Positions 17,752 to 25,744 of a stretch of DNA of 64,000 bases are shown piece by piece. The translations under genes and the position numbers were made by a program. The stretch spans positions 675,257 to 739,256 of the forward strand of contig NZ_PGVF01000001.1 in assembly GCF_002860285.1 (NCBI RefSeq). The letters run 5' to 3'. The notes under the pieces are model-generated. The model was given only the letters and a program-made list of their open reading frames with translations, did not search any database and was not told the DNA's origin. Every line of letters starts with the position of its first letter. Position 1 is the first letter of the stretch. This stretch comes from Bacillus sp. M6-12. GTDB lineage: Bacteria > Bacillota > Bacilli > Bacillales > DSM-1321.

Positions 17752-18495
17752 ATGACAAACATTCAAAATGTACTTAATCAAATAGGGAATTTATTTGTAA
17801 TTGATGGAACAGATAGTAGTGGGAAACAAACCGTATCAGATGCCGTTTATTTAAAATTGATAGAAAATGGATACAAGGCATTAAAGCTAACCTATCCGAA
17901 CTATGGCAGTGACACGTCTGCTCTTGTCAAAATGTATCTAAATGGAGATTTTGGCACTCATGCAGAAGATGTAAACCCTTATACTGCTTCTACGTTTTAT
18001 GCAGTAGACCGAATTGGGTCATATCTAAAAGAATGGAAAGAAGCCTATGAAGACAAAGTGATTATCATTGCGGATAGATACACTTCTTCTAACGCTATTC
18101 ACCAAGCCTCAAAAATCGAGAATAAAGAGGAACGCAAAATCTATTTAGATTGGCTTTGGGATTTAGAGTTCGTTAAAATGGGACTTCCCTCCCCTACTGA
18201 AACCATCTTTTTAAACATGCCAATTCAAAACAGTTTAAAGTTGATGGAAGAACGTGCAAATAAAATAACAGGTGAAAGTAAGAAAGACATTCATGAAGGA
18301 GACCAAAACTTTATGAGAAAATCTTACGAAAATGCTTGTTGGGTTGCAGAGTACATGAACTGGAAGACGGTTTATTCTGTAACAGAAGATAGTTTTAAGG
18401 ACAAAGTAGAAAAGGGTCAACCAGGAGATTTAAGACCACTGAATGATATTATTCAAGAGGTTTATGACTTTGTTGTTAGTCGTGTAAATAAGTAA
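17752..18495 (+). CDS. tmk: thymidylate kinase-like protein
   Basis: This 247-residue protein has a P-loop, DGTDSSGKQT, at residues about 19-28, the nucleoside-kinase DR motif in IIADRYTSSNAIHQ, and the LID-type segment ERANKITGESKKDIHEGDQ. Overall it matches the dTMP kinase family, which phosphorylates dTMP to dTDP. It is slightly longer than usual (about 210). A plasmid-borne copy may support dTTP supply or handle modified nucleotides. It has its own promoter and terminator. Confidence 0.8.
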   Translation: MTNIQNVLNQIGNLFVIDGTDSSGKQTVSDAVYLKLIENGYKALKLTYPNYGSDTSALVKMYLNGDFGTHAEDVNPYTASTFYAVDRIGSYLKEWKEAYEDKVIIIADRYTSSNAIHQASKIENKEERKIYLDWLWDLEFVKMGLPSPTETIFLNMPIQNSLKLMEERANKITGESKKDIHEGDQNFMRKSYENACWVAEYMNWKTVYSVTEDSFKDKVEKGQPGDLRPLNDIIQEVYDFVVSRVNK

Positions 18496-18498
18496 AAG

Positions 18499-18528
18499 GA
18501 AGAGGGATAATCCCCTCTTCTTTTTTTT
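18499..18528 (+). terminator. terminator of thymidylate kinase gene
   Basis: GAAGAGGG pairs with CCCTCTTC and runs into eight T. Confidence 0.9.
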
Positions 18529-18550
18529 GCGTATTAACATTTTGTTTTTT

Positions 18551-18590
18551 GTAAAAAATAATTGACAATATTTTTAAATCATTATATACT
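18551..18590 (+). promoter_or_regulatory. strong sigma-A promoter with A-tract
   Basis: GTAAAAAATAA, then TTGACA (18562-18567), 17-base spacer, TATACT (18585-18590). It drives the 58-residue ORF at 18623. Confidence 0.85.
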
Positions 18591-18622
18591 TAATTTAGTT
18601 CTTGAAAGGGGAGATTTGATAA

Positions 18623-18799
18623 ATGAATACAGGTCAAAACGAAAAGGTGGTCAACCTATCAAGTGATGTATTATTTCAGGATAAGGCATTGGAGAGAGGC
18701 TTTGTTCAAAAAATAATCGCTAAAAAATGGTTGATTCTGCGAAGAGCTTTTTTCTTTACAGTCGGAATGGTTTTTTATTTAGTTTATTCTTCGCTCTAA
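18623..18799 (+). CDS. small single-pass membrane protein (58 aa)
   Basis: The encoded peptide starts MNTGQNEKVVNLSSDVLF, then has a basic stretch (IIAKKWLILRR) and a C-terminal membrane helix of about 17 residues. Support is strong for so short a gene: a near-perfect promoter at 18551, GGGGAG nine bases before the ATG, and a terminator-like hairpin after the stop. No family is recognised. The topology (charged N-terminus inside, C-terminal helix) fits a small regulatory membrane protein or a toxin-like peptide. I cannot choose between these. Confidence 0.6.
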   Translation: MNTGQNEKVVNLSSDVLFQDKALERGFVQKIIAKKWLILRRAFFFTVGMVFYLVYSSL

Positions 18800-18808
18800 T
18801 CTTTTCCG

Positions 18809-18845
18809 AAACCTTTTCTCTATCTTTTTTAGAGGAAGGGTTTTT
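18809..18845 (+). terminator. terminator of small membrane-protein gene
   Basis: AACCTTTTCTCT can pair, with small interruptions, with AGAGGAAGGGTT and is followed by T residues. Confidence 0.6.
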
Positions 18846-18987
18846 ATATCTCTTTCGTATCTGAATGTATTTGATTTCAATTATTTGTTCATTACGATAA
18901 ACAGACCTTTTACATATCTTTATATGTCTAATCTATCATTCAAATAGGTTATGAAGAAAAAATAATTTACACATTTTTAAACTTTTT

Positions 18988-19027
18988 GTAAAAAATACTT
19001 GACGAAATCATTTTGTTGTGATAGGTT
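18988..19027 (+). promoter_or_regulatory. promoter of HTH regulator gene
   Basis: GTAAAAAATAC, then TTGACG (18999-19004); 17 bases on is TAGGTT, a poor -10, so this promoter may need an activator. The rest of 18846-19120 shows no gene. Confidence 0.5.
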
Positions 19028-19120
19028 TTAAGTATTAATTGTAAAAATAAAACAAACAACATTATCGAAATGTGTCGAATAATAATAAAATCAGAACGTA
19101 CACAACGGAGGAGAAAAGAC

Positions 19121-19987
19121 ATGCTAAACAAAAAAACGATTCAATTGGTAGAAGCGGAAGTAAAACAAGTAGAAGATAAAGAGGTAAAAAAAGCCTACAA
19201 TAAAGCGGTTGAGGCAGTTACAAAAGCGAAAGAATCTGGTATGTATCCAGAAGTAGAAACAGCAAGAGAATTACTTCATTTCTTACCAGCAGGAGACGCT
19301 AAGAAAGCTCTAATGGAAGAATTAAGAAGTATCCCTCGTAGAGAGAAAATAAAAAGTCTTGCCGAATTAAAGCAAAAAGGCTTGTGTATAATAGATGAAG
19401 ATGAAACAACTGTGGAAAACCACATTATGACCATACTAAAGGAGAAAGGACTACTCGTTTCAGATTTAGCGAAGCTAACAGGTATTTCAAGACAGAACAT
19501 CAATGCTGTTGTTAAGAACAAAATGAAACCTGGCGTAGACTTTGCACTAAAAGTAAGTCATGTTTTAGGTATCTCTGTTGAGGAACTATTTACTCTTACT
19601 GAAAGTGCTTGGGTTAAGCCTTACAAGCAAGAAAGAGACTCTACTCTTTATGTAGATGTTGTCAACCTGATGATTCTTGATAACACTGCCAAAAAAGAAG
19701 AGATAGCGGTAAATGGTTTTGAATATTTCAACCAAGATACAAAGCAATACATGACCAGAGATGAACATGCAGAACTCCTAAAAGAGCTTCTGAACAATCA
19801 TACTCCAGCTAAAGTAGAGGAGCTAAAAGAAGAGGGTAGCGACCTTTCTACTGTAAAGTTGACTTCTCAAGCTAAAGAAGAACTTCGTAATGAGTTCAAT
19901 GAGAAGTATATTAAGGTCTACAAAAAATTGGGTGAAAGAATTCAGCCATATGTTATCAATTCAAAAAAGGTGGTTAGTAAATCATGA
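19121..19987 (+). CDS. HTH-domain DNA-binding protein
   Basis: The product is 288 residues from ATG 19121, which has GGAGGAG just upstream; the frame is open further 5' but without a ribosome site. The N-terminal 70 residues are helical and Lys/Glu-rich (VEAEVKQVEDKEVKKAYNKA). A lambda-type HTH is at about 95-150 (ILKEKGLLVSDLAKLTGISR, then VLGISVEELF). The C-terminal part is charged and of unknown fold. The stop overlaps the start of a 44-residue membrane peptide gene (ATGA), so the two are translationally coupled. It may be an anti-toxin-like or plasmid-control regulator; that is inference. Confidence 0.75.
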   Translation: MLNKKTIQLVEAEVKQVEDKEVKKAYNKAVEAVTKAKESGMYPEVETARELLHFLPAGDAKKALMEELRSIPRREKIKSLAELKQKGLCIIDEDETTVENHIMTILKEKGLLVSDLAKLTGISRQNINAVVKNKMKPGVDFALKVSHVLGISVEELFTLTESAWVKPYKQERDSTLYVDVVNLMILDNTAKKEEIAVNGFEYFNQDTKQYMTRDEHAELLKELLNNHTPAKVEELKEEGSDLSTVKLTSQAKEELRNEFNEKYIKVYKKLGERIQPYVINSKKVVSKS

Positions 19988-20118
19988 AAACTCTGATGGC
20001 AAAGTTCAAGAACAAAGAGTTCGTTCAGAATTTGCTGGTTGAAATTATCGGAGACGTTCTTATGATTTCCTTGGGTTTAATCGCAGGGTATTACGTAAAA
20101 GTCTTCATCATCGGCTAA
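19984..20118 (+). CDS. small membrane protein coupled to HTH regulator (44 aa)
   Basis: The ORF encodes MKTLMAKFKNKEFVQNLL followed by one hydrophobic helix (about 19-43) ending VKVFIIG. Its ATG overlaps the stop of the upstream regulator by four bases, and AAGGTGG lies nine bases upstream. A clear terminator follows the stop codon. One-helix peptides of this size coupled to regulators occur as toxins, anchors or regulatory subunits; none can be proven here. Confidence 0.6.
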   Translation: MKTLMAKFKNKEFVQNLLVEIIGDVLMISLGLIAGYYVKVFIIG

Positions 20119-20130
20119 TCCTGTAACGAC

Positions 20131-20159
20131 AAGCAGTGGGACATCTCCTACTGCTTTTT
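20131..20159 (+). terminator. terminator of HTH/small-protein operon
   Basis: AGCAGTGGGA pairs with TCCTACTGCT (one G-T) and is followed by five T. Confidence 0.85.
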
Positions 20160-20551
20160 GTTTTGCTTTTTTATTTTATTATCTATAAGTCCATTAGAGT
20201 TTGTTTCTATACAAGAATAGAGCAACCCTTTTAACAGGTTACTCTATCTATATAAAGTTATATCTTAGAGATTTATTTGTATGATATAAAAAATATTTAT
20301 TAAGTTATTCTTTTTGAAAGTTTTATCCTGTTGTTATTCTTTCCTGTAGGTAATTAACAACATATGTGTTTCCTTACTATTTTTTTTCAATGAGAATATC
20401 ATATAGTCGTAAAAAGGAAATCATAACCAACGCATAGGTATCCCCATACTTATGCTTTTTTATTTTAACTACTTAACCTTCTGGAATTTATATAATCGTC
20501 TGCAGAACCGTATATTAACATCAAGAGAATATTAAATCAGGAGGAATATAT
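20160..20551. other. intergenic region without a recognisable gene
   Basis: AT-rich. It holds an imperfect hairpin at 20210-20240 (AGAGCAACC against GGTTACTCT) and a clean terminator-like hairpin at 20432-20461. No ORF with a ribosome site was found. The ribosome site of the next gene (AGGAGG) is at the right end. Confidence 0.5.
20432..20461 (+). terminator. orphan rho-independent terminator
   Basis: GCATAGGTAT pairs with ATACTTATGC (one G-T) around CCCC and runs into TTTTTTATTTT. No gene ends here, so it may end a small RNA or act as an attenuator ahead of the YdjM-like gene. Confidence 0.55.
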
Positions 20552-21178
20552 ATGAATTTCAAAACACACGTTATAGGCGGTATAAGTACAGGAGTTATTG
20601 CAAATGAATTTTTAATTCAGCACACCTCTTCTGGTGATACAGCAACACAGATGCTAATGAGTTCCATTTTTGTAGCAGGGTCAGTGATTGGTTCTATCTT
20701 ACCAGACATTGACCATAGAGGAAGCTATTTAGGAAGAAGAATGAGAATTGTCTCAACACCTCTTACTGTAGCTGGTGAAGTAACAAAGCAAGTGAAAAAA
20801 GTGACGAATACGGTAACTGGAAAGAAAGGCTCAACCAGCACCATCATCTCTCACAGAGGAATTACTCACACCCCTCTCCTACTCATGGGAGTTGTAGCAT
20901 TCTTACTGTTTATCTCACGAACCTTTATGACAGGAATGGCAACAGATTTATTTAGTTACATGTCAATTGGATTAGGTTTTGGGATTGCCAGTCATATCTT
21001 TTTAGATTGCTTGACAAAAGGCGGTGCTCCTCTTCTCTACCCTTTAACAAGTAAGAAATTCAGTTTTCTACCTTTAACAACAGGGGGCTTCTTAGAAGGG
21101 GTCGTAGGCTTAGTTATCATAGTCGGAACATTATTGTTCTTAGGTAGCAGACATGTGTTTACGATACCTTTTATCTAA
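20552..21178 (+). CDS. YdjM-like membrane-bound metal-dependent hydrolase
   Basis: This 208-residue membrane protein has the conserved His/Asp motifs of the YdjM family (PF04307-like): HVIGG at residues 6-10, LPDIDHRGS near 50, SHRGITHTP near 99 and FLDCLTKGGAP near 150. There are about four membrane helices. YdjM-type proteins are predicted metal-dependent hydrolases, often phospholipase-like; in enteric bacteria ydjM is LexA-regulated. Substrate is unknown. AGGAGG precedes the ATG. It is a single-gene unit with a terminator. Confidence 0.8.
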   Translation: MNFKTHVIGGISTGVIANEFLIQHTSSGDTATQMLMSSIFVAGSVIGSILPDIDHRGSYLGRRMRIVSTPLTVAGEVTKQVKKVTNTVTGKKGSTSTIISHRGITHTPLLLMGVVAFLLFISRTFMTGMATDLFSYMSIGLGFGIASHIFLDCLTKGGAPLLYPLTSKKFSFLPLTTGGFLEGVVGLVIIVGTLLFLGSRHVFTIPFI

Positions 21179-21189
21179 AAAAAATAACC

Positions 21190-21232
21190 AATTTTTTCTA
21201 CGTTCAAAATAGAAAAGATTGGTCTTTTTTTC
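21190..21232 (+). terminator. terminator of YdjM-like gene
   Basis: ACCAATTTTTTCTA and TAGAAAAGATTGGT form a long stem, followed by CTTTTTTT. Confidence 0.8.
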
Positions 21233-21377
21233 GTTGACTAAAAAAATAGCTCCCTATATAATTAGAAAGCTATTATTTTATCGTGATTATCCCTATTTTC
21301 ATCTTTTTTCATGGCAGTGATAAAAGATAAAACAGGATTTGTTTTTTATGCACAGTAAAAACTTAGGGGGATTCACT

Positions 21378-21452
21378 ATGCTATCATTTTACAACCAATT
21401 GATTTTATCAAACTCAATTATCTTGGCAGAGATAAAGAACTTGATGTTTTAA
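21378..21452 (+). CDS. possible 24-residue peptide upstream of LytTR pair
   Basis: The short frame encodes MLSFYNQLILSNSIILAE then IKNLMF and is preceded by TAGGGGG seven bases before the ATG, a strong ribosome site. It is the only candidate gene in the 408 bases between the YdjM-like terminator and the LytTR gene. It could be a leader peptide, a secreted signal or a bacteriocin-like peptide, or not be translated at all. Confidence 0.3.
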   Translation: MLSFYNQLILSNSIILAEIKNLMF

Positions 21453-21586
21453 ATTTTAATTAACTATCATCCGTTGTAACTTACCTTGTAAGTATATCTA
21501 ATCATGATTCATCCTGTAAACACGAATAAGCGTACACGAATTTTTATTGACCTCATGATAATTTTGTGTTAAAGGAGTTTGACAAA

Positions 21587-22015
21587 ATGGAAAACATGTA
21601 TATGACTGTTATCAATGAACAACAAGAATTAGAATCTATTAATCTATCTGATGTTGAATTCATTGAAAGTGATAAAAGGAAAATTATTTTTTATATAGGA
21701 TTAAAAAAATATTATCATTTGTCTACTAAAACAGAATTTGATGAACTGTTATTGAAGGAAGGTTTTGTCTCTTTAGATAGACCAAATCTTGTAAATTTAC
21801 GAAAAATCCGTTCTTTTGACGAAAAATATGGTAAAGTATTCTTTGAAGAAAATCCTACACCTGACAGTATCTTTTGTACTGTTGCAAGAATAAAAATTCC
21901 TTTTGTAAAAAATCTACTGCAACGAATGGTTGCTTTTCAAAATGATAAGACATTAGAAATGAAACCAGATTTCAAAAGGAAAATACAACATTTGATTAAG
22001 GGGATATTTGAATAA
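21587..22015 (+). CDS. LytTR-domain transcriptional regulator
   Basis: The product is 142 residues from ATG 21587, nine bases after AAAGGAG; an upstream in-frame GTG (21566) precedes that ribosome site and is rejected. Residues about 10-100 match a LytTR DNA-binding domain: DVEFIESDKRKIIFYIG, a Leu/Glu-rich helix, GFVSLDRPNLVNLRKI. No receiver domain is present. The stop overlaps the start of a polytopic membrane-protein gene. This pairing without a histidine kinase resembles streptococcal LytTR regulatory systems (HdrRM, BrsRM), in which the membrane protein restrains the regulator. Confidence 0.8.
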   Translation: MENMYMTVINEQQELESINLSDVEFIESDKRKIIFYIGLKKYYHLSTKTEFDELLLKEGFVSLDRPNLVNLRKIRSFDEKYGKVFFEENPTPDSIFCTVARIKIPFVKNLLQRMVAFQNDKTLEMKPDFKRKIQHLIKGIFE

Positions 22016-22724
22016 TATGCTAATCTATTTCCTAAAAACGCTCTTTGGTTCTTTAGAAGTTTTGGGAGTTTTATTAATTAGTACAGCTATTTTCCGTAGC
22101 ACGTATGGTTTATTTCTAAAAGAGCTTCTATGGATTTCTGTTCTTGTTAGTATTGTTCAGACGATTGAATATGATATGATTCAATCCTATTTTGTTATTA
22201 ACGAATTTACCGTTATTTTTATGATTTTTATTTTAAGTAAACTATTTTTAAAGGCTACCTGGTGGCACTCTATCTTGCTTTCACTTACTGGTTATATATC
22301 AGGTCTTTTTGTACAATCCATTTTTATTTTTATTCTTGATTCGTTTCAATTAATAGGAATGAAAGATGTAATCTATACACCATTTGCGACTTGTATTGTT
22401 CAAACAGTTGAATTTCTTATTCTTCTTCTAATTTCTAAAGGGATACGTAAAAGTCGATTCGGATTTATATTTGTGTACGACAGCATGAACTATCGTTCTA
22501 AATTAAAAATTCCTACAATTGCTATGTTTATATTTTTTGCTTCTTTAATTTGCCTTGAATTGGTTGCTATGTATTTTGCTACAAAAGATATTGTATATTG
22601 GAACTTTCTTCTTTCGTCTTTATTTGTTCTTTTACCACTTACATTTGGTTCTATCTATTTACGTTCAACAAAAGAACTTGAAGAATATCACGAAAAGTTA
22701 TATATACCTGATTTATTTAAATAA
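22008..22724 (+). CDS. six-helix membrane protein partnered with LytTR regulator
   Basis: The product is about 238 residues with roughly six membrane helices and basic loops (KGIRKSRFG, STKELEEYHEK), and no kinase, ATPase or protease motif. Layout resembles the membrane halves of LytS/AgrC-type sensors without the kinase. The start is TTG 22008 (four bases after AAGGGG, overlapping the regulator gene) or ATG 22017. Translational coupling argues that it works with the LytTR protein, probably as its inhibitor or signal sensor. The partner role is inference. Confidence 0.65.
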   Translation: MNNMLIYFLKTLFGSLEVLGVLLISTAIFRSTYGLFLKELLWISVLVSIVQTIEYDMIQSYFVINEFTVIFMIFILSKLFLKATWWHSILLSLTGYISGLFVQSIFIFILDSFQLIGMKDVIYTPFATCIVQTVEFLILLLISKGIRKSRFGFIFVYDSMNYRSKLKIPTIAMFIFFASLICLELVAMYFATKDIVYWNFLLSSLFVLLPLTFGSIYLRSTKELEEYHEKLYIPDLFK

Positions 22725-22740
22725 TTTTGCACAAAGAAAA

Positions 22741-22793
22741 AACAACGGTATTAAAAAGGATTTACTCCCTTTTGACCGTTGTTTTCTTTTTAT
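22741..22793 (+). terminator. terminator of LytTR operon
   Basis: AACAACGGT pairs with ACCGTTGTT, with an inner AAAAGG/CCTTTT stem, followed by TTCTTTTT. Confidence 0.85.
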
Positions 22794-22915
22794 CTGCAGA
22801 TTCATTTCAGGGGGAAATGTTCATGCAAATCTTTTATCATTCAAGACAATAGAGGTTCATCTATAGAAAGTTGAATACTTGGCAGAGCATTCTTTTGGAC
22901 TTGGCAGAGTCCTCT

Positions 22916-23554
22916 CTAATTTGATGAATAAGTACGTTCCTCTATAAAATCATCGAATGTCTTTTTCAACCAGGATTTTAAGTTTTCTTTTTCTTCTTCT
23001 AAATACATGGAAGCCTCAATCCCTTTTTCAAGAAACTCTCTTTGATGATAGGCTTTTTCTATATCTTTCTTAACTTCCATTTCTATAACTTTAGATTGAA
23101 GAAAATCCCTAATCCATACCAGTTTATCAGAATCATACTCTTGGCTATCTAAAGAAAGGACAGGATAATTTAAATAAAGCTCCCCTTCTTTTGAAGGAAC
23201 ATTGAAACATTTGTAGCCCACGCTAACACGATAACGAAACGCATTAAATCCAATAAAACTAAAAAATCTCATGTTATCTTCTAACATAATTTTATCAATA
23301 CGACCTTTTTCGCAACAAACAAAACAAACTTTCTCCATAATAGCTCCTGTTCCTTCACAAATAAAACAAGGGACAGTGTAATCCGAAGGTTCAAAAATGA
23401 TTTGACCGTCTTTTTCAATAAAGCTAATTTGGTCTCCGTTCTTCAAATCATAGTAATCGTAGATTTCTTTCGGAATGGTGATTTGTCTTTTTCCTGTTAC
23501 GGTTGATTGTATGCGAAAATTTCTAAGCCTTTTATACATCTTGGTTTTTTGCAA
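22916..23554 (-). CDS. AbrB/SpoVT-like protein with DnaJ-type zinc finger
   Basis: The product is 212 residues. Residues about 12-55 are a swapped-hairpin AbrB/SpoVT domain (TVTGKRQITIPKEIYDYYDL, then NGDQISFIEKDGQIIFEPS). Residues about 58-85 hold CFICEGTGAIMEKVCFVC, a CxxCxGxG zinc-finger pattern like DnaJ central repeats. The C-terminal half is helical and acidic. AbrB-type proteins bind DNA as transition-state regulators or antitoxins. TTG 23554 has AAGGAG eight bases upstream; GTG 23560 would be too close. A long structured leader precedes it. The combination of domains is uncommon. Confidence 0.7.
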   Translation of the reverse strand: MQKTKMYKRLRNFRIQSTVTGKRQITIPKEIYDYYDLKNGDQISFIEKDGQIIFEPSDYTVPCFICEGTGAIMEKVCFVCCEKGRIDKIMLEDNMRFFSFIGFNAFRYRVSVGYKCFNVPSKEGELYLNYPVLSLDSQEYDSDKLVWIRDFLQSKVIEMEVKKDIEKAYHQREFLEKGIEASMYLEEEKENLKSWLKKTFDDFIEERTYSSN

Positions 23555-23560
23555 TATCAC

Positions 23561-23700
23561 TGCTCCTTGAAAGTCCTTGATAGCCTGACTACTGTTCCAG
23601 TATAGTCGCCCTTGATAAGCAAGGTCAATGGAACTTCTTGGTATGTAGGGATTCTTTATCCTACAAGAAGGATACCACCTTCCCCTTTTAATCTACCCTT
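23561..23700 (-). promoter_or_regulatory. structured 5' leader of the AbrB-like gene
   Basis: Three hairpins lie in the leader (forward coordinates): CTTCTTG 23634-23640 with CAAGAAG 23664-23670 plus an inner TAGGGAT/ATCCTA stem; CCTTG 23610-23614 with CAAGG 23620-23624; and GACTACTG 23587-23594 with CAGT/AGTC 23598-23607. The ribosome site is itself CAAGGAG, so the CCTTG arm could pair with it instead. This suggests a translational switch. Confidence 0.4.
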
Positions 23701-23755
23701 TTATCAATGCCTTACTCATGTTTTTTGTATAAAAATTTGATTGTGTAAAATATAA

Positions 23756-23784
23756 TTTACTGTAAAACCTTTTTATGGTATAAT
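23756..23784 (+). promoter_or_regulatory. recJ promoter
   Basis: TTTACT (23756-23761), 17-base spacer and TATAAT (23779-23784), about 100 bases before the recJ start. Confidence 0.75.
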
Positions 23785-23885
23785 ACATTTATGTTTTTTA
23801 AACTAACCCTCTTAGCTGAAGCATATAATGGCTTTATATATCAAACAACATTGCATTAAAATCCGAAATTAAAGGAGGAAATATC

Positions 23886-25604
23886 TTGAAAAAGAAATGG
23901 ATTTATTCCAAAAACAAAATAGATGAATTAAAGAAGGACAAGCGTTTGACTGGTGTTTCCGACATTGTGCTACAAATTTTAGTTAATCGTGGATACACTC
24001 AAGCAGACGAAATTGAATCATTCCTTTTTGCGAACATGGATAATGCTCTACATGATACTCGATTAATGAAAGATGCAGAAACAGCAGTCGCTATTATTAA
24101 AGAAGCTATAGAGAATGGTGAAGAAATCGTTGTTTATAGTGACTATGACAGTGACGGTGTAAACAGTGCAGTTGTTATGACTTCTCTTTTACGCAAAGCA
24201 GGAGCAAAAGCAGAATTCTATACAAATAACCGTTTTACACAAGGTTATGGAATGATGCCTTCTGGTGTAGACCAAATCTTGGAGCATCATCCTAATACAA
24301 AATTAATTGTTACTTGTGATAACGGAATTATGGCATTTGAAGGTGTTCAACATGCTCTTGATAAAGGATTGAAAGTGGTTGTAACTGACCACCATGAGCA
24401 AGGAGACACCCTTCCTAACGCCCATGCAGTTGTAGACCCAAAACGCCATGATTGTGAGTATCCATTTAAAGGATTATGTGGTGCAGGAGTTGCTTTCAAA
24501 TTAATGCTTCTTCTATTTTGGGAAATGGAACTTCCGCTTGAACCAGTTTATGATACGTTGGATATTGTTGCATTAGCAACTGTGGGAGATATTGTACCAT
24601 TAGTAGATGAAAATCGTGTGATGGTTCAGGAAGGTCTAAAAATGATTCGTGATAACAAACGTGCTGTGTTCCGTATCTTCCAAGAAGTAACAGAAGCAAA
24701 AGAAATTAATGCTCACTGGACATTAGGATTTATCTATGTACCAATGATAAATGCAATTGGTCGATTAGATGGAGACCCACGTAGAGCGATTGAAATGTTC
24801 TTTACAGAAGATGAAGACGAAATTCGTGAGAGTATCATTTATCTAAAAGACCTCAATGAAAAACGAAAAGGCATGACACAAGAAATGTGTGAACGTGCTG
24901 AAGAAATGATTACTGAAAAAGGCTTAAAAAAGGTCATTGTTGTTTATTCAGATGATTTCCATGAGGGTATTGTGGGATTAATTGCTGGTCGATTAAAAGA
25001 GAAATACAACCGCCCTACTTTCGTTTTTACGAAAAACCATGATGGACTATTAAAAGGTTCATCACGAAGCATTGATAATTTTCATCTTAAGGATTCCTTT
25101 AAAATCGTCAAAGAACATATGGTTGGCGGTGGTGGACACGCAAAGGCCGCTGGATTATCCATTCGTTTAGACCAATTAGAAGGTTTTGAAAAAGCAGTAA
25201 ATGATTTAGCTGACAAATGGCTAACAGAAGATGACTTTGTAAAAAAATATCATGTCGATGCAAGACTTGATGCTAAAACAATTGAACTTGATATTGTGGA
25301 TGATTTAAAAGAACTTGAACCATTCGGAGAATCTTTTCCTAAACCAATTTTGGTAATGGAAAATTTCAAGGGTGACAAACCATTCTATATGGGTTCAGAA
25401 AAACAACACGTAAAATTAGGTGGAAATAAAGTATCTCTCATTATGTGGAGCGAAGCAGAACGATTTAAAGCAATGGGAGAGCCATCAGAAATCAAAGCAA
25501 TTGGATTCCCTCAATTAAATGTCTTTAGAGGAAATGTTTCTCTTCAATTTATTGTAGATGGAGATAATTACCTAAAGGTTCAGCAACCTGTTCCAACAAC
25601 ATAA
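23886..25604 (+). CDS. recJ: RecJ-type single-strand-specific exonuclease
   Basis: The 572-residue DHH phosphoesterase has all motifs: YSDYDSDGVNS (about residue 82), VTCDNGIM (about 145), the DHH triad in VVTDHHEQGD, and the DHHA1 signature GGGGHAKAAGLS near 418. An OB-like C-terminal part follows. RecJ degrades 5' single strands in recombination and mismatch/base repair. It lacks the long C-terminal extension of Bacillus chromosomal RecJ (about 780 residues), so it is the short, phage/plasmid or E. coli-size form. TTG start after AAAGGAGG. It starts the recJ-recA region and is closed by its own terminator. Confidence 0.93.
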   Translation: MKKKWIYSKNKIDELKKDKRLTGVSDIVLQILVNRGYTQADEIESFLFANMDNALHDTRLMKDAETAVAIIKEAIENGEEIVVYSDYDSDGVNSAVVMTSLLRKAGAKAEFYTNNRFTQGYGMMPSGVDQILEHHPNTKLIVTCDNGIMAFEGVQHALDKGLKVVVTDHHEQGDTLPNAHAVVDPKRHDCEYPFKGLCGAGVAFKLMLLLFWEMELPLEPVYDTLDIVALATVGDIVPLVDENRVMVQEGLKMIRDNKRAVFRIFQEVTEAKEINAHWTLGFIYVPMINAIGRLDGDPRRAIEMFFTEDEDEIRESIIYLKDLNEKRKGMTQEMCERAEEMITEKGLKKVIVVYSDDFHEGIVGLIAGRLKEKYNRPTFVFTKNHDGLLKGSSRSIDNFHLKDSFKIVKEHMVGGGGHAKAAGLSIRLDQLEGFEKAVNDLADKWLTEDDFVKKYHVDARLDAKTIELDIVDDLKELEPFGESFPKPILVMENFKGDKPFYMGSEKQHVKLGGNKVSLIMWSEAERFKAMGEPSEIKAIGFPQLNVFRGNVSLQFIVDGDNYLKVQQPVPTT

Positions 25605-25626
25605 AACCATAAGATAAACAGGCAAG

Positions 25627-25658
25627 GAGCTTCATTTTTTGAGGCTCTTTTCTTTCTT
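25627..25658 (+). terminator. terminator of recJ
   Basis: GAGCTTCA pairs with TGAGGCTC (one G-T) around a T-loop, followed by TTTTCTTTC. Confidence 0.7.
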
Positions 25659-25666
25659 ATATTTGA

Positions 25667-25706
25667 GTAAAAAATAATTGACAATAGGCAATAAACTATC
25701 TATAAT
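25667..25706 (+). promoter_or_regulatory. promoter of the recA operon
   Basis: GTAAAAAATAA, TTGACA (25678-25683), spacer ATAGGCAATAAACTATC (17), TATAAT (25701-25706). A consensus-grade promoter with both shared elements of the window. No LexA/DinR box is obvious. Confidence 0.85.
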
Positions 25707-25744
25707 AAGACTATAAGCATTACATATGGAGAGGGGGAAATAAC

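Noticed and set aside
22555..22866. A 103-codon plus-strand frame over the end of the LytTR membrane-partner gene and its terminator
   Set aside because: It is out of frame with the membrane protein, crosses the strong terminator hairpin and lacks a ribosome site.
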